Part shown: in pieces, positions 56,874 through 64,000 of the stretch | Layout of the letters: each line of letters begins with the position of its first letter | Numbering within the stretch: position 1 is the first letter of the stretch | Assembly: GCF_000175635.1 (NCBI RefSeq) | Contig: NZ_ACVP01000012.1 | Location: 233,571-297,570, forward strand | DNA length: 64,000 bases | Origin: Corynebacterium tuberculostearicum SK141 | Lineage (GTDB): Bacteria; Actinomycetota; Actinomycetes; Mycobacteriales; Mycobacteriaceae | Direction: 5' to 3' | Program-made: the position numbers and the translations under genes | Notes under the pieces: generated by a model | What the model was told of the DNA's origin: nothing | The model's input: the letters and a program-made list of their open reading frames with translations, nothing else | Database searches by the model: none

Positions 56874-58094
56874 ATGTCCGCACGCGTAGTCTTGGCTTAC
56901 TCTGGTGGCCTTGATACTTCCGTTGCCATCCCATACCTGGCAAAAATGACCGGTGGTGACGTTGTCGCCGTTTCCCTGGACTTGGGCCAGGGTGGCGAAG
57001 ACATGGAATCGGTTCGCCAGCGTGCACTTGACTGCGGTGCCGTAGAGTCCATCGTTATCGATGCCAAGGATGAGTTCGCAGAGGAGTACTGCGTTCCCAC
57101 CATCAAGGCAAACGGCATGTACATGAAGCAGTACCCGCTGGTATCGGCTATTTCCCGCCCCCTCATTACCAAGCACTTGGTAAAGGCCGCGCAGGAATTC
57201 GGCGGCACCCACGTCTCCCACGGCTGCACCGGCAAGGGTAATGACCAGGTACGCTTCGAGGTTTCCTTCCGCGCCCAGGATCCTTCCCTCGAAATTATCG
57301 CCCCTGCACGCGATTATGCGTGGACCCGCGATAAGGCCATCGCCTTCGCGGAAGAGATCAACCTGCCGATTGAGCAGTCCGCGTCCTCGCCATTTTCTAT
57401 CGATCAGAACCTGTGGGGCCGCGCGGTAGAGACCGGATTCCTTGAAGATCTGTGGAACCCGCCAACAAAGGATCTCTACGCCTATACCGAGGATCCAGGC
57501 CTGGGTAATGCCCCGGATGAAATTATCATCTCCTTTGAGAAGGGCATCCCGGTGGCAGTCGATGGTCAGAAGATGTCCCCGCTGCAGATTATTGAAGAGG
57601 TCAACCGCCGCGCTGGTGCCCAGGGCATTGGCCGTCTGGATATGGTGGAGGACCGCTTGGTGGGCATTAAGTCCCGTGAGGTCTATGAGGCTCCGGGCGC
57701 CATGGTCCTCATCCAGGCCCACGAGGCGCTGGAGGATGTCACCGTGGAGCGCGAGTTGGCCCGCTACAAGCGCTTGACCGATGCCCGCTGGTCCGAGGAG
57801 GTCTATGACGGCCTCTGGCACTCGCCCCTGAAGCGTTCTCTGGATGCCTTCGTTGAGGAGTCCCAGGAAAACGTCACCGGCGATATCCGCCTGAGCATGC
57901 ATGCCGGTACCGCCACGGTCACCGGTCGCCGTTCCGGCCAGTCGCTGTACTCCTTTGACCTGGCTACTTATGACACTGGCGATACCTTCGACCAGACCGC
58001 TGCTAAGGGCTTTGTGCGGCTGCACGGCCTGTCCACCCAGATCTCCAACCAGCGTGACCGCGACGGTGGTTTCCCCACCAGCGCGCAGAAGTAG
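56874..58094 (+). CDS. argG: Argininosuccinate synthase
   Basis: ArgG has 406 residues and joins citrulline and aspartate using ATP. The PP-loop [14 protein letters not shown] lies at residues 7-20. [14 protein letters not shown] near 115 and [15 protein letters not shown] near 172 are diagnostic. It looks complete. It may be read from its own promoter as well as from the arg promoter. Confidence 0.97.
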   Translation: MSARVVLAYSGGLDTSVAIPYLAKMTGGDVVAVSLDLGQGGEDMESVRQRALDCGAVESIVIDAKDEFAEEYCVPTIKANGMYMKQYPLVSAISRPLITKHLVKAAQEFGGTHVSHGCTGKGNDQVRFEVSFRAQDPSLEIIAPARDYAWTRDKAIAFAEEINLPIEQSASSPFSIDQNLWGRAVETGFLEDLWNPPTKDLYAYTEDPGLGNAPDEIIISFEKGIPVAVDGQKMSPLQIIEEVNRRAGAQGIGRLDMVEDRLVGIKSREVYEAPGAMVLIQAHEALEDVTVERELARYKRLTDARWSEEVYDGLWHSPLKRSLDAFVEESQENVTGDIRLSMHAGTATVTGRRSGQSLYSFDLATYDTGDTFDQTAAKGFVRLHGLSTQISNQRDRDGGFPTSAQK

Positions 58095-59531
<1,437 letters not shown>

Positions 59532-59548
59532 TCCACGGTGCTCTTTAA

Positions 59549-59580
59549 AACCGCATGGTCGCTGGCCATGCGGTTCTTTT
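59549..59580 (+). terminator. Terminator of the arg operon
   Basis: AACCGCATGG (59549-59558) pairs perfectly with 59566-59575, followed by CTTTTA. Confidence 0.85.
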
Positions 59581-59749
59581 ATATCTCGCTGCGGGGGTGG
59601 GAGATTGACCCCCATTCCCAACCCGTCAACTGCGTTGTTGAACATAACGGGGGTAGTGGTGACATGGGTTACAGTGTGATGCGTTAGTATTCTTGCAGAG
59701 AATGTGACCTAACAGACTCATTCACCGTAATGAAAGGACGATCTCTCCT

Positions 59750-61267
59750 ATGACAGTAAATTCGCCTCCGCCCACAGCGGGGCCCCATGAGAATGAAAAG
59801 GCGGTCTACGCCTCGGAAGACCACGGCCTGCAAAAGGGAATGGGCAATCGCCAGTTGCAGATGATTGCCATCGGTTCCGCAATCGGTACCGGCCTTCTTC
59901 TAGGTACCGGCAGCCGCCTGCAAGACGCGGGCCCCTTCCTCTCCGTGCTGTACCTCGTATGTGGTTTCTTCGGCTACATCATCTTGCGTTCACTTGGCGA
60001 GCTCATCGTCTATCGCCCCAGCTCCGGCTCCTTCGTGTCCTATGCTCGCGAGTTTTATGGCGAAAAGACCGCTTTCGTCACTGGCTGGTTGTACTGGGGA
60101 AACTGGGCCATGACCCTGGTGGCGGACGGCACAGCCGTCGCCATCTACATCAAGTGGTTTAGTCAGTACACGTCGTGGCTCGATGCCGTCCCGCAGTGGT
60201 TACTTGCACTCGTCGTCATCTGCGGCATCCTCGTGTTCAATATGCTCTCGGTGAAGATCTTCGGCGAGCTGGAGTACTGGTTCTCCTTGATTAAGATCGT
60301 CGCGCTGATCATCTTCATGTTGGTAGCCATCGGCGTCCTCATCTTTGGCCACCCGAGTGGCGACCCGACCGGCTTTAGTCTCATTTCTAACTCCGGCGGC
60401 TGGTTACCTAATGGCTTGATGCCAGCCGTGATCGTCGTCCAGGGCGTCGTCTTCGCCTATGCTGGCATTGAGCTCGTTGGTACCACTTCCGGCGAGACCA
60501 AGAATGTAGAAAAGCACATTCCGCGTGCAGTCAACAACGTGCTGCTGCGCATCCTGATTTTCTACTTCGGCTCCGTGCTGCTACTCACGCTCGTGCTGCC
60601 GTACACCGACTACGTCGCTGATGTTTCCCCATTCGTGACCTTCTTTGAGTCCCTTGGCGTAGGAGCGGCGGCCCCGATTTTCCAGCTTGTCGTTATCACC
60701 GCTGCGATTTCCTCGCTCAACGCCGGCCTGTATTCCACCGGCCGCATTATGTACAACATGTCCACCTCCGGCTCCGGCCCGAAGTTCGGCGCTCGCATGT
60801 CCAAGTCTGGCGTGCCCTACGGCGGCATCGTCATGGCGGCCATGGTGGGCTTGGTAGGCGTCTTCCTCAACTATGTGGTGCCGGAGATGGCGTTTGAAAT
60901 CGTGCTCAACCTGGCAGCCCTGGGCACATTGGCGTCCTGGGCGGCAGTTGCGCTCTCGCACCTCAAATTTGTGCGCCTGGCCAAGAGCGGAAGCTACACC
61001 CGACCGGGATACCGCTCGCCGTTTGGCGAAGGCGGAGACTGGGCAGTGCTCATCTTCATTGGCCTAGTCATTATCTTGATGGCCTTTGATTATCCAATCG
61101 GCACCTTTGCACTTGCATCGACCCTGCTCCTCGTTCCGGTCTTTATGGCAATGTGGTACGCATGGCGCGACCGCATTCGCGCCATCGCGGAAGAGAGGAA
61201 GGCCAAGCACCTGCCAACCTCCAGCTTCCCGGCTGCACCGCAAACAGACCTTCACCCAAAGAAATAG
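59750..61267 (+). CDS. Amino acid permease of the APC family (AnsP/GabP-like)
   Basis: The protein has 505 residues with twelve membrane segments. MIAIGSAIGTGLLLGTG near residue 38 is the conserved TM1 signature, and FAYAGIELVGTTSGETKNVEKHIPRAVN near 228-255 the TM6-loop signature. Proximal residues resemble asparagine/aromatic permeases such as AnsP, but substrate prediction within this family is unreliable. It lies 12 bases upstream of ocd in the same direction, so its substrate may be ornithine or a relative. A 218-bp gap upstream holds its promoter and the arg terminator. Confidence 0.88.
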   Translation: MTVNSPPPTAGPHENEKAVYASEDHGLQKGMGNRQLQMIAIGSAIGTGLLLGTGSRLQDAGPFLSVLYLVCGFFGYIILRSLGELIVYRPSSGSFVSYAREFYGEKTAFVTGWLYWGNWAMTLVADGTAVAIYIKWFSQYTSWLDAVPQWLLALVVICGILVFNMLSVKIFGELEYWFSLIKIVALIIFMLVAIGVLIFGHPSGDPTGFSLISNSGGWLPNGLMPAVIVVQGVVFAYAGIELVGTTSGETKNVEKHIPRAVNNVLLRILIFYFGSVLLLTLVLPYTDYVADVSPFVTFFESLGVGAAAPIFQLVVITAAISSLNAGLYSTGRIMYNMSTSGSGPKFGARMSKSGVPYGGIVMAAMVGLVGVFLNYVVPEMAFEIVLNLAALGTLASWAAVALSHLKFVRLAKSGSYTRPGYRSPFGEGGDWAVLIFIGLVIILMAFDYPIGTFALASTLLLVPVFMAMWYAWRDRIRAIAEERKAKHLPTSSFPAAPQTDLHPKK

Positions 61268-61279
61268 AAAGGAACTTTT

Positions 61280-62317
61280 ATGAACCACGCAGTTAAGTTC
61301 GTAGATGTAGAGAATATGGCGCGCTGGATTCAGCGCGAAGGCGTAGAAAACATCATTACCGGAATGGTGGACTACCTTGAGGCCGACTACCGCGAGTGGG
61401 AGCGGTTCGACAAGATTCCGCGCGTTGCCTCCCACACCCCGTTCGGCGTTATCGAGCTCATGCCTACCTCCAATGGCAAGGAGTACTCCTTCAAGTACGT
61501 CAACGGTCACCCATCCAACCCAGCTCGCGGTTTCCAGACCGTTACTGCCTTTGGCGTGCTTGCCGACGTCGACAATGGTTACCCCACCTTCGAAGCCGAG
61601 ATGACGCTGCTTACCGCACTGCGTACCGCCGCGACCTCCGCCATGGTGGCAAAGCACTTGGCACGCAAGGATTCCAAGCGCATGGCCATGGTTGGTGCGG
61701 GCTCCCAGTCCGAGTTCCAGGCGCTTGGCTTCCGCGGCGTTATGGGAATTGAGGACATTACCATCTATGACATCGACCCTGAGGCGGTAGAAAAGTTCAA
61801 GCGCAACTTGGAGCCACTGGGCTTTAATATCACTGCATGTTCCAACGTCGACGAGGCAGTGTTGGGTGCAGACATCATCACCACCTGTACCGCAGACAAG
61901 GCTCAGAACCAGATTCTGGCTGAGCGCCACGTCGCCCCAGGCGTACACCTCAATGCCGTTGGTGGCGACTGCCCGGGCAAGACCGAGCTGGAAAGCTCCA
62001 TCCTGGACAAGTCCAAGGTCTTCGTAGAATTCCCAGAGCAGACCCGCATCGAAGGTGAAATCCAGCAGAAGCCGGAAGACTTCCCGGTTGTCGAGTTCTA
62101 CCAGGTGCTCACTGGTCAGGCCACCGGCCGCGATGACGATGAGCAGATCACGCTCTTCGACGACGTCGGATTCGCCATCAACGACTTCTCCGCCCTGCGT
62201 TACCTGCGCGATTCTGTCAAGGGCACCGACCTGGAGTCCGAGATCGACATCATCGCCAACCCGGATGACCCGAAGGATCTCTTCTCCCTGGTTGCTAACG
62301 TTCCATCCCTGCTCTAA
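61280..62317 (+). CDS. ocd: Ornithine cyclodeaminase
   Basis: Ocd has 345 residues and converts L-ornithine to L-proline and ammonia with bound NAD. The family hallmarks are VGAGSQSEFQALGFR near 140 (NAD site), HLNAVGGDCPGKTELE near 222 (catalytic Asp), TRIEGEIQQKPEDFPVVE near 255 and FDDVGFAINDFSALRY near 295. These fit true ornithine cyclodeaminase of Pseudomonas rather than only mu-crystallin relatives. The ATG has AAAGGAA upstream. A hairpin ends the two-gene operon. Confidence 0.92.
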   Translation: MNHAVKFVDVENMARWIQREGVENIITGMVDYLEADYREWERFDKIPRVASHTPFGVIELMPTSNGKEYSFKYVNGHPSNPARGFQTVTAFGVLADVDNGYPTFEAEMTLLTALRTAATSAMVAKHLARKDSKRMAMVGAGSQSEFQALGFRGVMGIEDITIYDIDPEAVEKFKRNLEPLGFNITACSNVDEAVLGADIITTCTADKAQNQILAERHVAPGVHLNAVGGDCPGKTELESSILDKSKVFVEFPEQTRIEGEIQQKPEDFPVVEFYQVLTGQATGRDDDEQITLFDDVGFAINDFSALRYLRDSVKGTDLESEIDIIANPDDPKDLFSLVANVPSLL

Positions 62318-62327
62318 GTCGAAGGTG

Positions 62328-62358
62328 GGGTAGAGGGATCCAACTTCTTCCTCTACCC
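62328..62358 (+). terminator. Hairpin after ocd
   Basis: GGGTAGAGG (62328-62336) pairs with CCTCTACCC (62350-62358). It has no T run, so termination may be weak. Confidence 0.5.
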
Positions 62359-62373
62359 GCTAAGATAAGACGC

Positions 62374-62547
62374 ATGAGTCTTGACCCGAAGTTGCTAGAG
62401 GTCCTTGTCTGCCCGCAAGACAAGGGCCCTTTGACATATCTGGAAGATAAACAGGTCCTCGTCAACGAGCGGCTGGGCATTGCCTATCCCATTGAGGATG
62501 ACATCCCAGTCATGCTTGTAGACCACGCCCAGAAATGGCCAGCTTAA
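62374..62547 (+). CDS. Trm112-family small protein
   Basis: The protein has 57 residues: [19 protein letters not shown] then [22 protein letters not shown] motifs. This is the YcaR/Trm112 fold; only one Cys of the usual zinc set remains. Such proteins act as partners of methyltransferases or stay uncharacterised. It lies just upstream of tyrS and ends 23 bases before its ATG. Confidence 0.8.
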   Translation: MSLDPKLLEVLVCPQDKGPLTYLEDKQVLVNERLGIAYPIEDDIPVMLVDHAQKWPA

Positions 62548-62570
62548 CTTCGACTTTTAGAAAGACCCCC

Positions 62571-63830
62571 ATGAATATCATCGATGAACTGCAATGGCGC
62601 GGACTGATCAATCAGTCCACCGATCTTGAGGCCCTGCGCGAGGCATGTGAGAACCCCATCGCGCTGTACTGTGGGTTCGACCCCACGGGCGACTCCCTCC
62701 ATGCTGGCCACTTGGTCCCACTTATCATGCTGCGCCGCTTCCAAAACGCCGGCCACCACCCAATCGCATTGGCGGGTGGCGCAACTGGCTTTATTGGTGA
62801 TCCGCGCGACGTCGGCGAGCGCTCCATGCTGAGCGAGGAAGACTTGGCCCATAACCTCGAGGCCATCAAGGGGCAGCTGCGTCGGTTCATCGACTTCGAC
62901 GGCGAGCAGGCTGCCACCATGGTCAATAACGCCGATTGGACCATGAACATGTCCGTCATCGACTTTTTGCGTGACGTAGGTAAGAACTTCTCCCTTAATA
63001 CGATGCTGGATCGCGATACCGTCAAGCGACGCCTCGAGGGCGACGGCATTTCCTACACCGAGTTTTCCTACATGCTCCTGCAGTCCAATGACTTCGTGCA
63101 GCTCCGGCGCGAGCGCGATTGCGTATTGCAGATCGGCGGCGGTGACCAGTGGGGCAATATCGTCTCTGGCGTAGACCTAAACCGTCGTATCGATGGCGCC
63201 AAGGTCCATGGCCTTACGGTGCCTCTGGTTACCGACGCCTCCGGACAGAAGTTCGGCAAGTCCACTGGCGGCGGAAAGCTTTGGCTCGATCCGGAGAAAA
63301 CTTCCGCATACTCCTGGTACCAGTACTTCCTCAACGCCGGTGACTCTGTAGTCATCGACTACCTGCGCTGGTTCACCTTCCTGACGCAGGAGGAAATCGC
63401 CGAATACGAGCGTGCGGTAGAAGAAGAGCCTTATAAGCGCGCCGCTCAGCGCCGCCTGGCACAAGAGATGACCGATCTGGTTCACGGTGAAGAGGCAACC
63501 AAGGCTGTCGAGCTTGCCGCCCAGGCGCTATTCGGCAAGGCCGAACTTTCCGAGCTTGATGAGAAGACGCTTGCCGGCGCGCTCTCTGAAACCACTGTCG
63601 CGGAGATTGCCGCCGGCGAACCGCGCACGATCGTTGACCTGCTGGTGGCTAGCGGCTTGGCCGATTCCAAGGGTGCTGCTCGCCGCACCATTAAGGAAGG
63701 CGGTGCCTACGTGAATAACCAGCGCATCGAATCGGCAGAGTGGGAGCCGTCTGCAGAAGACCTCCTGCATGGCAGCTGGCTGGTGCTGCGGCGAGGCAAG
63801 AAGAACTTCGCTGGCGCTAAGTTGAGCTAA
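62571..63830 (+). CDS. tyrS: Tyrosine--tRNA ligase
   Basis: TyrS has 419 residues. The class I HIGH motif appears as HAGHL (near 46), the KMSKS motif as KFGKSTGG (near 230), and the tyrosine pocket as [14 protein letters not shown] and [11 protein letters not shown]. An S4 RNA-binding domain occupies the C-terminal 70 residues. ATG 62571 gives the conserved start; an in-frame codon at 62535 lies in the Trm112 gene. A terminator follows. Confidence 0.97.
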   Translation: MNIIDELQWRGLINQSTDLEALREACENPIALYCGFDPTGDSLHAGHLVPLIMLRRFQNAGHHPIALAGGATGFIGDPRDVGERSMLSEEDLAHNLEAIKGQLRRFIDFDGEQAATMVNNADWTMNMSVIDFLRDVGKNFSLNTMLDRDTVKRRLEGDGISYTEFSYMLLQSNDFVQLRRERDCVLQIGGGDQWGNIVSGVDLNRRIDGAKVHGLTVPLVTDASGQKFGKSTGGGKLWLDPEKTSAYSWYQYFLNAGDSVVIDYLRWFTFLTQEEIAEYERAVEEEPYKRAAQRRLAQEMTDLVHGEEATKAVELAAQALFGKAELSELDEKTLAGALSETTVAEIAAGEPRTIVDLLVASGLADSKGAARRTIKEGGAYVNNQRIESAEWEPSAEDLLHGSWLVLRRGKKNFAGAKLS

Positions 63831-63840
63831 ACAGCAGTAG

Positions 63841-63879
63841 ATGACGTCCGTTCCACTCGTTGGAAGGGCGTCATTTTTC
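63841..63879 (+). terminator. Terminator of tyrS
   Basis: ATGACG pairs with CGTCAT (63869-63874) through inner TTCCA/TGGAA pairs, followed by TTTTTCATTT. Confidence 0.8.
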
Positions 63880-64000
63880 ATTTGTGTACTCTGCCCTGCG
63901 GGTTTGTGTTGTGTGGTTGTGGTGGACTACATTAATCCGAGTCGCCGCGAGGTAGCCGGGAGGTTACTTTTGAGCGAATTTCGTGCGGACTTGGTTCGAT
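63880..64000. other. Intergenic sequence at the window end
   Basis: These 121 bases hold no gene that I can see. A -10-like TACATTAAT lies near 63930. In related genomes an rRNA operon can follow tyrS, so this could be its promoter region, but nothing here proves it. Confidence 0.3.

Overview
This 64 kb window is chromosomal DNA from an actinobacterium, almost certainly a Corynebacterium. The evidence is an IclR regulator divergent from leuCD (the ltbR arrangement), a glucose PTS permease that closely resembles the known corynebacterial PtsG, a gpsA-ddl-DUF3515-thiL-ung-DAK2-recG-rsmD-coaD order shared with mycobacteria, GTG starts and apparently leaderless genes, and an arg cluster with argR inside it. 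I would guess a skin or mucosal species, but the species cannot be fixed from the sequence alone.

Layout. 1-3.3 kb holds two tandem YhgE/Pip export-type membrane proteins (minus strand). 3.5-6.7 kb holds a histidine-rich metal-binding protein with an internal duplication, then ltbR divergent from leuCD. 6.9-19.3 kb is a housekeeping block: a Q/Y/G-tailed membrane protein, a MutT1-type Nudix/phosphatase, gpsA, ddl, a DUF3515 protein, thiL, ung, a DAK2 protein, recG, a biotinyl-type carrier domain, rsmD, coaD and a TauE/SafE exporter. 19.3-22.8 kb is an overlapping minus-strand operon of a DUF368 lipid-carrier translocase and a polar amino acid ABC transporter. 23.2-38.2 kb holds an exported calcineurin-type phosphoesterase, a tRNA with anticodon CAA, polA, small membrane proteins, a methyltransferase, rpsA, ptsG, coaE and uvrB. 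38.3-48.3 kb holds two universal stress proteins, an App1 phosphatase, a HelD/HelR-like helicase, a DoxX protein, an MBL hydrolase, uvrA and a penicillin-binding-fold lipoprotein. 48.5-54.9 kb is translation: infC-rpmI-rplT, a TM2 protein, a SpoU methyltransferase and pheST. 55-59.5 kb is the arginine operon, followed by a permease with ornithine cyclodeaminase, a Trm112-like protein and tyrS. I recognise no insertion sequence, prophage or CRISPR array.

The most unusual feature is the arginine operon. Only the first codons of argC survive, joined in frame to the last quarter of argD. argJ, argB and most of argC and argD are absent, while argF, argR, argG and argH look intact. The cell should therefore be unable to make ornithine from glutamate by these genes, yet could still turn ornithine or citrulline into arginine. 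Just downstream lie an amino acid permease and a convincing ornithine cyclodeaminase (ornithine to proline). Together they suggest a metabolism that depends on imported ornithine, citrulline or arginine.

Other points of note are infC, which appears to start at an ATC codon behind a long structured leader; a CAA-anticodon tRNA with a short variable loop; an 11-bp hairpin in the ptsG leader; a palindrome in the ltbR-leuC intergenic region; and a lipoprotein carrying SxxK, SDN and KSG motifs.
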